Shown in pieces: positions 1-5,360 of a DNA stretch of 12,861 nt. The stretch lies in the NCBI GenBank assembly GCA_030917725.1, contig JAUPUE010000030.1, forward strand, positions 1-12,861, written 5' to 3'. The first letter of the stretch is position 1. The number at the start of each line of letters is the position of its first letter. The notes beneath the pieces were generated by a model. That model saw nothing but the letters and a program-made list of their open reading frames with translations. It had not been told where the DNA came from and made no database searches. The stretch is from Patescibacteria group bacterium (GTDB lineage: Bacteria > Patescibacteriota > Minisyncoccia > Phycocordibacterales > EsbW-18). Position numbers and translations under genes: made by a program.

Positions 1-418
1 CGATGTTTTTTGAGGCCAAAACGCCGGCATTCACTTCGAGAACAAAGAGTGCCTCTTCGGAAGGAGTGAAGAAGTCGGGATAGGTATCCGGAGAGACTCG
101 GTTGGCGACATTCACAACGCACCAGTCGCTGTTTATCCACGCGATGTCGATTGGAAAGGCCATGTTCTCCATCCAAAACGAGTAAATGCCCGATTCCGGG
201 AAAACGAAGAGCATCCCTGTCGATGTGGCGAGGAGTTCGCGACTGCCCAAGCCCTGCTCGCGACTTGATGGCGTATCCACAACCTCAACAGAGAACTGCT
301 CGTCCCCTACCTTGAGCGGTACGAACCGCGGTTCGTGAGAAAAAAGCCACAAACCGATCGTTGCGCCGAGCAAAATGAGGAACGGGATGATAAGGCGGTA
401 GCGCGTGGACATGCTCAT
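1..418 (-). CDS. DUF192 family protein, C-terminus cut by window edge
   Basis: The first 139 codons read on the minus strand from ATG at 418 without a stop, then run off the window. Residues about 7-26 form a hydrophobic N-terminal helix (signal anchor or signal peptide). The rest matches the DUF192/COG1430 pattern: a REQGLGSREL segment, then GMLFVFPE, then FWMENMAFPIDIAWI (family consensus is FWMKNT with a P-[LI]-D-[IL] continuation), and later VLEVNAG. DUF192 proteins are small beta-rich proteins, often exported, with no settled function. A second in-frame ATG lies at 412, and AAAGG nine bases upstream is only a weak ribosome site. The gene lies 88 bases downstream of tRNA-Trp on the same strand and could be read through from it. 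The family call is from motifs only. Confidence 0.82.
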   Translation of the reverse strand, partial: MSMSTRYRLIIPFLILLGATIGLWLFSHEPRFVPLKVGDEQFSVEVVDTPSSREQGLGSRELLATSTGMLFVFPESGIYSFWMENMAFPIDIAWINSDWCVVNVANRVSPDTYPDFFTPSEEALFVLEVNAGVLASKNI

Positions 419-506
419 TATTGTAAACCTTTTTGCGGGCTTTGCCGCGCCGAAGTCGAGCGAAGAAGTCCGCCGCCGCCCCAAAGGGGCTTTGGCGAGA
501 CGAAGG
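419..506 (-). other. GC-rich structured spacer between tRNA-Trp and DUF192 gene
   Basis: This spacer is strongly GC-rich and full of short complementary pieces: GCCCC-TTT-GGGGC forms a five-bp hairpin, extended by GCC/GGC across an AAA bulge, and CTTCG/CGAAG elements repeat on both sides. There is no T-run, so it is not a canonical rho-independent terminator. It may be a dispersed intergenic repeat, but no second copy was found in the window. Confidence 0.35.
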
Positions 507-577
507 CGGGCCCACTAGGAATCGAACCTAGGTCGCCGGTTTTGGAGACCGGAGTTCTACCATTGAACCATGGACCC
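507..577 (-). tRNA. tRNA-Trp (anticodon CCA)
   Basis: The acceptor GGGTCCA pairs with TGGGCCC (one G-T). The anticodon arm is CCGGT-CTCCAAA-ACCGG, giving anticodon CCA for UGG codons. The T-arm is CCTAG-GTTCGAT-CCTAG-like, and the discriminator base is G73 as usual for bacterial tRNA-Trp. Length is 71 nt. The next genomic bases are CCT, so the 3' CCA must be added by the nucleotidyltransferase. It points toward the DUF192 gene. Confidence 0.95.
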
Positions 578-610
578 TGAACTGACTGCTTACAGCTAAC
601 AACTTACAGC

Positions 611-636
611 AAAAGAGTGGCTCTCGCCACTCTTTT
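611..636 (-). terminator. Bidirectional rho-independent terminator after rpmG
   Basis: AAAAGAGTGGC (611-621) pairs perfectly with GCCACTCTTTT (626-636) around a TCTC loop, an 11-bp stem with A-run and T-run at its edges. It can act on either strand. On the minus strand it lies 26 bases after the rpmG stop and separates rpmG from tRNA-Trp. Confidence 0.85.
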
Positions 637-638
637 TC

Positions 639-659
639 CTACAAGCCAACGAAGCTACA
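639..659 (-). repeat. Post-stop 21-nt repeat, copy 1
   Basis: This 21-nt segment matches 4381-4401 at 20 of 21 positions (the difference is C/T in CTACAAGC[C/T]AACG). In the minus-strand reading each copy starts two bases after a TAG stop codon, here that of rpmG. It overlaps no gene. Confidence 0.7.
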
Positions 660-661
660 AG

Positions 662-829
662 CTATTTCTTCACCTGCTTGTACATCACGCGCTGACGAAG
701 CGTCGGATCGAACTTTTTGAGCTCCATGCGCTCCTTGTTCTTGGCTCCGTCGCTTTTCTTGTTCCGACGGCTGTAATAGACGTGGTCGGACTTGCTAGAT
801 TTGAGTTTGATGAGGGCGTCTTGAGACAT
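662..829 (-). CDS. rpmG: Large ribosomal subunit protein bL33
   Basis: This 55-aa protein has the bL33 pattern: IKLKSS near the N-terminus, YYSRRNKK (usual YxTxKNK), then ERMELKKFDPTLRQRV (usual RLELKKYCP-[RT]-x-x-[RK]-H) and a basic tail. bL33 binds 23S rRNA near the E site of the large subunit. The two CxxC pairs of the zinc-binding form are absent: the usual KYCP is KFDP and there is no cysteine, so this is the zinc-independent C-minus type. Start ATG at 829 gives the normal family length. No Shine-Dalgarno is evident. TAATCT preceded by TG lies close upstream and could be an extended -10, which would make the mRNA nearly leaderless. A strong terminator follows at 611-636. Confidence 0.95.
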   Translation of the reverse strand: MSQDALIKLKSSKSDHVYYSRRNKKSDGAKNKERMELKKFDPTLRQRVMYKQVKK

Positions 830-870
830 GGCGGTAGATTAGCATATTTTAGCAAAAAGGCAAACGAAGA

Positions 871-903
871 AGCTGCCGAGGAAGCACAGCTTCAACGGCA
901 GCT
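871..903 (-). terminator. Hairpin downstream of the 58-aa gene, probable terminator
   Basis: AGCTGCCG (871-878) pairs with CGGCAGCT (896-903). Inside a two-by-two internal loop, GAAGC (881-885) pairs with GCTTC (889-893) around a three-base loop, giving 13 bp in total. On the minus strand it starts 19 bases after the 58-aa gene's stop and is followed by the T-rich stretch TTCTTCGTTTGCC and then TTTTT. The T-run is not immediately adjacent, so this may be a processed 3' end rather than a classic terminator. Confidence 0.5.
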
Positions 904-922
904 AAGGCTGCAATGACCCTGA

Positions 923-1099
923 TCAGTTCTTGGACTCGCGAACGATGCGGAGCATCCCAGTCGGCTGGTCGCACTTCGGAGAAACCAGCTGATGGTCGTC
1001 CCCGAGTTGGTGCACCACGGTCATGACGTCAGCCCCCTTCTCGTACTCCACGCTTCCAGTCTTCTTGCACTTCTCGCACTCCCACTTTTGCTGTGGCAT
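923..1099 (-). CDS. Small Cys-containing (zinc-ribbon-like) protein, function unknown
   Basis: This 58-aa reading frame starts MPQQKWECEKC. It has a CxxC knuckle at residues 8-11 followed by lysines, and a third cysteine at 43 in SPKCDQP, where a second knuckle would be expected. With only three cysteines, metal binding is possible but not assured; His30 or His36 could supply a fourth ligand. I do not recognise a family. It is not in a long open frame, but the expression signals support it: AAAGGGGTG lies five bases before the ATG as a strong Shine-Dalgarno, a TTGACT-17-TATCAC promoter lies about 100 bases upstream, and a hairpin follows the TGA stop. TGA as stop here argues against code 25. 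It has its own promoter and terminator, so it looks monocistronic. Confidence 0.7.
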   Translation of the reverse strand: MPQQKWECEKCKKTGSVEYEKGADVMTVVHQLGDDHQLVSPKCDQPTGMLRIVRESKN

Positions 1100-1190
1100 C
1101 AAAACACCCCTTTGGACACGCGTCCGTCATGCCCCGAACCGGAATGGCTCAGGACGTAACGTCGGGTGTCCTCTGAAAAACAATCTAGCG
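1100..1190 (-). promoter_or_regulatory. Structured 5' leader of the 58-aa gene
   Basis: In the minus-strand transcript, GGACACCCG (RC of 1163-1171) can pair with CGCGTGTCC (RC of 1114-1122) with one C/C mismatch. This closes a domain that contains the palindrome-like GACGTTACGTC and a short CC-GGTTC-GG hairpin. The Shine-Dalgarno AAAGGGG follows the closing stem directly. It could control translation, but no known riboswitch was recognised. Confidence 0.45.
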
Positions 1191-1193
1191 ATA

Positions 1194-1222
1194 GTGATAC
1201 GCCTCGAATGCTTTTGAGTCAA
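1194..1222 (-). promoter_or_regulatory. Sigma70-type promoter of the 58-aa gene
   Basis: On the minus strand, TTGACT (1217-1222, five of six consensus bases) is followed after exactly 17 bases by TATCAC (1194-1199, four of six). Expected transcription start is near 1187, giving a leader of about 88 nt. It abuts the end of the tRNA-Tyr-linked module. Confidence 0.65.
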
Positions 1223-1227
1223 GAAGA

Positions 1228-1394
1228 GGGAGGATTCGGCCAAGCGCTCGTTCGTCGCCGTCGCTCCTCACTCCGCTCGGCCCTACTCGCCCAATCCATC
1301 CTGCTGGATGGATCCTCGGGCTCGCTTTCTCATTCTCCCTGATCGCGACAAACAAAATCACCCGACGACATGCGTCGGGCTCATTTGTTTGTTG
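1228..1394 (-). repeat. tRNA-linked structured module, copy A (after tRNA-Tyr)
   Basis: This begins at the 3' end of tRNA-Tyr and runs in its orientation. Order in the transcript: terminator-like stem (1392-1348); an imperfect antisense of the tRNA T-arm (1340-1327, 10 of 14 bases fit); AAAGCGAGC; a five-bp stem GCCCG/TGGGC, a three-base AGG bulge and an eight-bp stem ATCCATCC-AGCA-GGATGGAT (1313-1294); a 60-nt core (1290-1231) with the nine-bp pair GGCCGAGCG/CGCTTGGCC; and finally CGAATCCTCCC (1238-1228), an exact 11-nt repeat of the tRNA-Tyr T-arm at 1412-1402. The core is 53/60 identical to 9881-9940 (copy B). Spacing between the parts from AAAGCGAGC onward is identical in both copies. It contains no plausible ORF. 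Confidence 0.8.
1348..1392 (-). terminator. Terminator-like stem after tRNA-Tyr
   Basis: Minus strand: CCCGACG (1379-1373) pairs with CGTCGGG (1367-1361) around a five-base loop. Tandem G/A mismatches on both sides lead to an A-rich/T-rich nine-bp stem (ACAAACAAA with TTTGTTTGT). The 3' side gives the U-rich tract TTTTGTTTG expected of intrinsic termination. It is also the first part of module copy A. Confidence 0.75.
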
Positions 1395-1477
1395 TGCGCC
1401 GGGGAGGATTCGAACCTCCGTAGGCCGAAGCCAGCAGATTTACAGTCTGCCCTCGTTGACCGCTTGAGTACCGACGC
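1395..1477 (-). tRNA. tRNA-Tyr (anticodon GTA)
   Basis: The acceptor GCGTCGG pairs with CCGGCGC (one T-G). The anticodon arm GCAGA-CTGTAAA-TCTGC gives GTA for UAU/UAC. A long variable arm (around GGCTTCGGCC) marks it as class II, as expected for bacterial tRNA-Tyr. The T-arm is GGAGG-TTCGAAT-CCTCC and the discriminator is A. Length is 83 nt. The following bases are CAA, so CCA is not encoded. Confidence 0.96.
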
Positions 1478-1494
1478 AATATCGTCTGTGTTGA

Positions 1495-1508
1495 CTCTCC
1501 GAAGAGAG
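1495..1508 (-). other. UUCG tetraloop hairpin in tRNA-Tyr leader
   Basis: On the minus strand CTCTC-TTCG-GAGAG forms a five-bp stem with a C-G closed UUCG tetraloop. It lies between the clpB stop and tRNA-Tyr, inside the predicted 5' extension of the tRNA precursor. It lacks a T-run, so it is more likely a processing or 3'-end-protecting hairpin than an intrinsic terminator. Confidence 0.6.
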
Positions 1509-1526
1509 CGCACAAACGACAGGGAT

Positions 1527-1555
1527 AAAATACACGAGACTGGACGCTAACGCAA
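1527..1555 (-). promoter_or_regulatory. Probable promoter of tRNA-Tyr
   Basis: Minus strand: TTGCGT (1550-1555, four of six) and TATTTT (1527-1532, four of six) are separated by 17 bases. The -35 box begins three bases after the clpB stop codon. Predicted start is near 1520, 43 bases before the mature tRNA. Confidence 0.5.
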
Positions 1556-1557
1556 AG

Positions 1558-4278
1558 CTATACCGCAACCTTCTCTGACTTCTTCGAGGTAGTCGACATG
1601 CGAGCCGACTTCCCTTTCTTAGTGAGCGTGAAGACGACATCTTCCTTGCCTTCTGCATCGGTCTTGGCATCGATTGAAACAACACCGCCTTCGAGGATAC
1701 CCTTCGACACCATAAGCTGTGCGACCTTGGTGAGAATCTTGTCTTGAATGAGACGCTTGAGCGGGCGAGCACCGTATGTTGGGTTGAAGCCGGTCTTTGC
1801 GAGATAGTCGACCGCTGCATCCGAGACTTCGAGCGTGATCTCCTTGTCAGCGAGACGCTTTTTGACGCTCTCGAGCTGGATGCCGACAATCGACTTGATT
1901 GCTTCGGCAGGAAGGATGTTGAAGAAGATGATCTCATCGAGACGGTTAAGGAATTCGGGACGGAACTGATCTTTGAGTGCCTCCATCACCTTGTCGCGAA
2001 CGTTCACATGCGACTGCTCGGTTGCGTCGCTCGTACCAAAGCCGATGCCGTGGATACGATCGATGTATTCCGCACCAACGTTCGATGTCATAACGATAAT
2101 CGTGTTCTTGAAGTTCACGATGCGACCCTTGGCATCGGTGAGACGACCATCATCCAAGACTTGGAGAAGGACGTTGAAGACTTCGGGATGTGCCTTCTCG
2201 ATTTCGTCGAAGAGGATGACCGAGTATGGACGGTGACGAACAAGCTCGGTGAGTGCGCCGCCTTCTTCGTGACCAACATAACCTGGAGGCGCGCCGATGA
2301 CTTTCGAAACAGAGTGCTTCTCCATGTATTCGGACATGTCGACGCGGATGAGCGCCTTGTCGTCATCAAACATAAATTGCGCGAGTGTCTTTGCGAGCTC
2401 TGTCTTACCGACACCGGTTGAACCCAAGAAGATGAACGAACCAATCGGACGGTTCGGATCCGAGATACCTGCGCGCGATCGTTTGACCGCGTTGCTGACC
2501 TTCTCGACCGCTTCGTCTTGTCCGACGACGCGCTGTTTGAGAACCTCTTCCATACGTGAGAGCTTCTCGGCTTCGCCTTCGAGCATGCGAGCAACAGGGA
2601 TACCCGTCCAGCGAGCAACGATTTCGGCAATATCTTGCTCGGTCACTTCTTCTTTGAGAATGCGACGAGATTTTTGGAGACGCTTAAGACGCGCAGTCTT
2701 TGTTTCAAGATCGCGTTCGAGCGCTGGAATCTGTCCATAGCGAATCTCCGCGGCACGCGCGAGGTCGGCCGTTGCTTCGGCAGCTTCAGCTTCCAAACGT
2801 GATTGTTCGAGCTGTTTCTTGACGTCTTTAATCTCGGTGATGGTTTCCTTTTCGTTCTGCCACTTGAGCTCGATTTCAGCGATGGTCTCTTTGAGATCAG
2901 CGACTTCTTTGTCGAGATTCTTTACGCGCATCTTTGCCTTGGCTGATTTCTCGCCATCACCTGCGGCTTCACTCTTGAGTGCTTCTTTTTCAATCTCGCG
3001 GACCATGATTTTGCGGTGCGTCTCTTCGAGGATTGGTGGCTTGTTCTCAAGTGAGATGCGGAGCGCCGATGATGCTTCGTCAATGAGGTCAACACCCTTG
3101 TCAGGGAGGAATCGATCGCTGATGTAACGGCTCGAAAGATTCACTGCAGCGATGATCGCATCGTCGGTGATTTTTACGCCGTGGAAGAGTTCGTATTTTT
3201 CTTTGAGACCGCGAAGAATCGCGATTGCATCATCAATCGATGGTTCGTTGATATACACAGGTTGGAAGCGGCGCGTGAGCGCAGGATCCTTTTCGATGTG
3301 GCGCTGGTATTCTTTGAGCGTTGTTGCACCAATTGCACGAAGCTCGCCGCGAGCGAGCGCGGGCTTGAGCATGTTTGATGCATCCATTGCACCTTCTGCA
3401 GCACCTGCACCGACGATGGTGTGAATCTCGTCGATGAACAAAATGATATTGCCGTTCGACTTCTCGACTTCTTTGACAATAGACTTGAGGCGCTCTTCGA
3501 ATTCACCACGGTACTTGGTACCGGCGATGAGCGAACCAAGATCAAGTGAAACAAGGTCTTTGCCCTTAAGTGAATCAGGAATGTCACCCGAAGCGATGCG
3601 TTGTGCGAGACCTTCGACGACTGCGGTCTTACCGACACCAGCTTCACCGATGAGAATCGGGTTGTTCTTGGTACGACGTGAAAGAATTTGGATGATGCGA
3701 TTGATTTCGTTGTCACGACCGATGACCGGATCGAGTTTGTTCTCCTTTGCCATCAAGGTCAGGCTGCGCGTATAGCGAGCAATGGCGCGCGGTTTCTTGT
3801 TGCCTTGTGCTTGAGGTTCTTGGCCGGCGCGCTCGCGAAGCTCGCGCAATACTTCGAGGACATGATCTTTCTCGATGCGAAACTGTGAGAGAATGTCGCG
3901 CGATTCTCCCGGCGCATCGAGTGCAGCTACGAAAAGGTGTTCCGTCGATACAAACTGATCCGAGAGCATCGAAGCAACGTGCGTCGAATATTCGAGCACT
4001 TTGGCGAGCTCGGGTGTGAGATACATCTGATAGCTCGGCGAAACGGTTGCACCACCATCAGGCATATCGATACCTTCAACAAATGCGTCGGTGAGGGCGA
4101 TGGTATCAATCTCGAGCTTGTCGAGAATCGACGTCACCATGCTCTCTTCTTGCAAAATAAGCGCCGTAAGGAGGTGGAGTACGTTCACGTGACTCTGGCC
4201 ACGCTCAAGGGCCAGCTCGTGGGCCTTTTTGATGGCTTCTTTCGCCTTGGTTGTGAAGTTTTTGAAAGGAGGAGGCAT
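1558..4278 (-). CDS. clpB: AAA+ protein disaggregase ClpB
   Basis: This 906-aa protein has the full ClpB architecture. A double Clp-N repeat spans residues 5-150. AAA1 has Walker A GEAGVGKT (211-218), pore loop GTKYRGEF (253-260), Walker B ILFIDE (279-284) and the RR arginine finger near 336. A long coiled-coil middle domain covers about 410-540, the feature that separates ClpB from ClpA/ClpC. AAA2 has Walker A GSTGVGKT (619-626), pore loop GYVG (666-669), Walker B ILFDE (688-692) and FLNRLDEI. ClpB works with DnaK to pull proteins out of aggregates with ATP. No tripeptide for ClpP docking was sought or is expected. There is no Shine-Dalgarno; the promoter ends 17 bases before the ATG. Codons 2-5 read CCTCCTCCTTTC, resembling the 16S anti-Shine-Dalgarno itself. 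The basic, Ser/Lys-rich C-terminal tail is longer than in E. coli ClpB. Confidence 0.97.
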   Translation of the reverse strand: MPPPFKNFTTKAKEAIKKAHELALERGQSHVNVLHLLTALILQEESMVTSILDKLEIDTIALTDAFVEGIDMPDGGATVSPSYQMYLTPELAKVLEYSTHVASMLSDQFVSTEHLFVAALDAPGESRDILSQFRIEKDHVLEVLRELRERAGQEPQAQGNKKPRAIARYTRSLTLMAKENKLDPVIGRDNEINRIIQILSRRTKNNPILIGEAGVGKTAVVEGLAQRIASGDIPDSLKGKDLVSLDLGSLIAGTKYRGEFEERLKSIVKEVEKSNGNIILFIDEIHTIVGAGAAEGAMDASNMLKPALARGELRAIGATTLKEYQRHIEKDPALTRRFQPVYINEPSIDDAIAILRGLKEKYELFHGVKITDDAIIAAVNLSSRYISDRFLPDKGVDLIDEASSALRISLENKPPILEETHRKIMVREIEKEALKSEAAGDGEKSAKAKMRVKNLDKEVADLKETIAEIELKWQNEKETITEIKDVKKQLEQSRLEAEAAEATADLARAAEIRYGQIPALERDLETKTARLKRLQKSRRILKEEVTEQDIAEIVARWTGIPVARMLEGEAEKLSRMEEVLKQRVVGQDEAVEKVSNAVKRSRAGISDPNRPIGSFIFLGSTGVGKTELAKTLAQFMFDDDKALIRVDMSEYMEKHSVSKVIGAPPGYVGHEEGGALTELVRHRPYSVILFDEIEKAHPEVFNVLLQVLDDGRLTDAKGRIVNFKNTIIVMTSNVGAEYIDRIHGIGFGTSDATEQSHVNVRDKVMEALKDQFRPEFLNRLDEIIFFNILPAEAIKSIVGIQLESVKKRLADKEITLEVSDAAVDYLAKTGFNPTYGARPLKRLIQDKILTKVAQLMVSKGILEGGVVSIDAKTDAEGKEDVVFTLTKKGKSARMSTTSKKSEKVAV

Positions 4279-4295
4279 AACGGTTTAATAAGCCA

Positions 4296-4325
4296 ATATT
4301 AGCACTCTTTTATAGGATATGTCAA
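4296..4325 (-). promoter_or_regulatory. clpB promoter
   Basis: Minus strand: perfect TTGACA (4320-4325), 18-base spacer, TAATAT (4296-4301, four of six). Predicted start is near 4289, so the 5' leader is only about 10 bases and carries no ribosome-binding sequence. Confidence 0.75.
4299..4307 (-). promoter_or_regulatory. CIRCE half-site overlapping clpB -10 box
   Basis: The nonamer GAGTGCTAA on the minus strand is identical to the right arm of CIRCE, the HrcA heat-shock operator (TTAGCACTC-N9-GAGTGCTAA). Nine bases upstream the left arm would be TTGACATAT, which matches only four of nine and coincides with the -35 box. HrcA control of a chaperone gene would make biological sense; the degenerate left arm makes this tentative. 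Confidence 0.45.
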
Positions 4326-4355
4326 TAAAACAGCCTTATTTCCTTTAGCTTCATG

Positions 4356-4401
4356 AGCTTGTAGCTTCGTTAGGAAATCCCTACAAGCTAACGAAGCTAC
4401 A
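4356..4401 (-). repeat. Inverted repeat with competing pairings and post-stop repeat copy 2
   Basis: A perfect 14-bp inverted repeat joins 4360-4373 to 4388-4401. A second pairing joins AGCTTGTAG (4356-4364) to CTACAAGCT (4381-4389). The two overlap and cannot form together. Positions 4381-4401 are copy 2 of the 21-nt post-stop repeat (20/21 with 639-659), again two bases after a TAG, here that of the pseudoprotease. No T-run follows, so a factor-dependent or processed 3' end is more likely than an intrinsic terminator. Confidence 0.65.
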
Positions 4402-4403
4402 CA

Positions 4404-5174
4404 CTACTCCGTCCCCTGCTCAAGCAACGACAGGAAGACCTGGCTTCCCGCTTCCTCAGGCATCCCTACCACCAACCCATCGAGGGTGATGAGGGGTGAG
4501 CCGAGCGAAAGGCCTGCCGCATCGATGCTGGTTCGGATCCGTGACGCATCGTTGGGAGCTCCCGGAAGGAGCTCGGCAATGACACCAGGAGCGACTCGGG
4601 TCGATACATCACCTCCGATCGCTATGACAGTCTGACCGAGTACGAGATCACTAAAAGGTTCAAAAGATGCAGGAGTAAGAATTGGAACTGGCGCGGTTGA
4701 AGTTGCTTGGAGGCGGAAGAATCCTTCTTCGGTGGCGGTATCAGAAGGCTTAGCCTCGATCTCTGCACCGTTTGAAAGTCGAGCAACGTACTTCTCGTTC
4801 TTGTCGACGATGCGACTGTCCGCAACGATGATGCCGTCCGCAGAAACAATTAATCCCATACCAGCAAACTCGAGCTTATCTTTTCCTGAGACAGTGTAGA
4901 GGCGCACAAGTGATGGAGAGAGTTTTGTGATTGCCCGAGCGATGCTCTCGCTCTCGCTTACAACAACAGTATGCTCTTGGGTAATCACTTCCCTTTCGCC
5001 TTGAACGACCGTCTCGATAGGCTTCTCGACGATGCGACTGATGATGCGTGTAACATCGGTCGGTGCTTTTTCCATAAGAGACACTGTCGCAATACCCGTA
5101 GCAATCGAAGTAACGAACGAAATGAGGAGCGTGAGTAAAATCACCTGTGTTTGGTTGAGGCGTTCGATATCCAT
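4404..5174 (-). CDS. Membrane-anchored HtrA/trypsin-like pseudoprotease
   Basis: This protein of 256 aa from ATG 5174 (a TTG two codons upstream is the alternative start) has one N-terminal membrane helix at about 11-33. A Val/Glu-rich linker follows (about 40-75), then a trypsin-fold domain. GMGLIVSADGIIVADSRIV (105-123) aligns with the HtrA GSGFIIS-DG-ILTNNHVV block, with Arg121 where the catalytic His belongs. LSLGSPLITLDGLVVGM (222-238) aligns with GNSGGPLVNLDGEVIGI, with Leu224 in place of the nucleophilic Ser. The Asp block (DLAVLKI in active enzymes) is EGFFRLQ. The triad is therefore lost and no PDZ domain is present, so a binding or scaffold role outside the membrane is more likely than proteolysis. 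The domain call is from motifs. A perfect TATAAT eight bases before the ATG implies leaderless mRNA. Confidence 0.78.
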   Translation of the reverse strand: MDIERLNQTQVILLTLLISFVTSIATGIATVSLMEKAPTDVTRIISRIVEKPIETVVQGEREVITQEHTVVVSESESIARAITKLSPSLVRLYTVSGKDKLEFAGMGLIVSADGIIVADSRIVDKNEKYVARLSNGAEIEAKPSDTATEEGFFRLQATSTAPVPILTPASFEPFSDLVLGQTVIAIGGDVSTRVAPGVIAELLPGAPNDASRIRTSIDAAGLSLGSPLITLDGLVVGMPEEAGSQVFLSLLEQGTE

Positions 5175-5182
5175 ATACAAAG

Positions 5183-5188
5183 ATTATA
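5183..5188 (-). promoter_or_regulatory. -10 box of the pseudoprotease gene
   Basis: A perfect TATAAT on the minus strand ends eight bases before the ATG at 5174, so transcription should begin at or within two bases of the start codon. The -35 position (TTTCAT at 17 bases) is poor. No Shine-Dalgarno can fit. Confidence 0.65.
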
Positions 5189-5220
5189 CGGGGTAAATCG
5201 TTCGAATGAAAGATAGACTA

Positions 5221-5360
5221 AATCCTAAGCACGAAGCACGAAATCCGAAACAAATCTAAAACACTAAATCAAAAATCCCAAACCCATACGAATCTGTTTT
5301 GAGCATTTGAATTTCGAATTTAGGATTTACTTCGGATTTCGTGCTTCGGATTTCGGATTT
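5221..5360. repeat. AT-rich imperfect inverted repeat between genes
   Basis: CGAAGCACGAAATCCGAA (5232-5249) is repeated inverted and perfect at 5331-5348. Related units of AATCC[GT]AA[AG] type fill the arms and the interior (GAATTTAGGATTT, TTCGGATTTCGG). It could fold into a long stem with an AT-rich loop. It lies between the cysteine desulfurase stop and the pseudoprotease promoter; its right arm reaches the last codon of the desulfurase. It looks like a dispersed intergenic element rather than a terminator, as no T-run follows the stem. Confidence 0.7.

Noticed and set aside
871..916. Coding reading of the region around the hairpin on the plus strand (99-aa frame 617-916)
   Set aside because: It crosses the rpmG gene and its terminator in antisense; only rpmG has homology support.
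1228..1394. Module copies as att sites of an integrated prophage or genomic island
   Set aside because: Only about 165 bases separate the tRNA end from its partial repeat, with no integrase or any ORF between them, so nothing autonomous is inserted; kept only as a small-element possibility.
1744..2421. 225-aa plus-strand frame inside clpB
   Set aside because: It is fully covered by the conserved ClpB AAA2 domain on the other strand and has no start signals.
5221..5360. CRISPR array
   Set aside because: The repeated units are short, degenerate and inverted, not regularly spaced direct repeats with unique spacers, and no cas gene is present.
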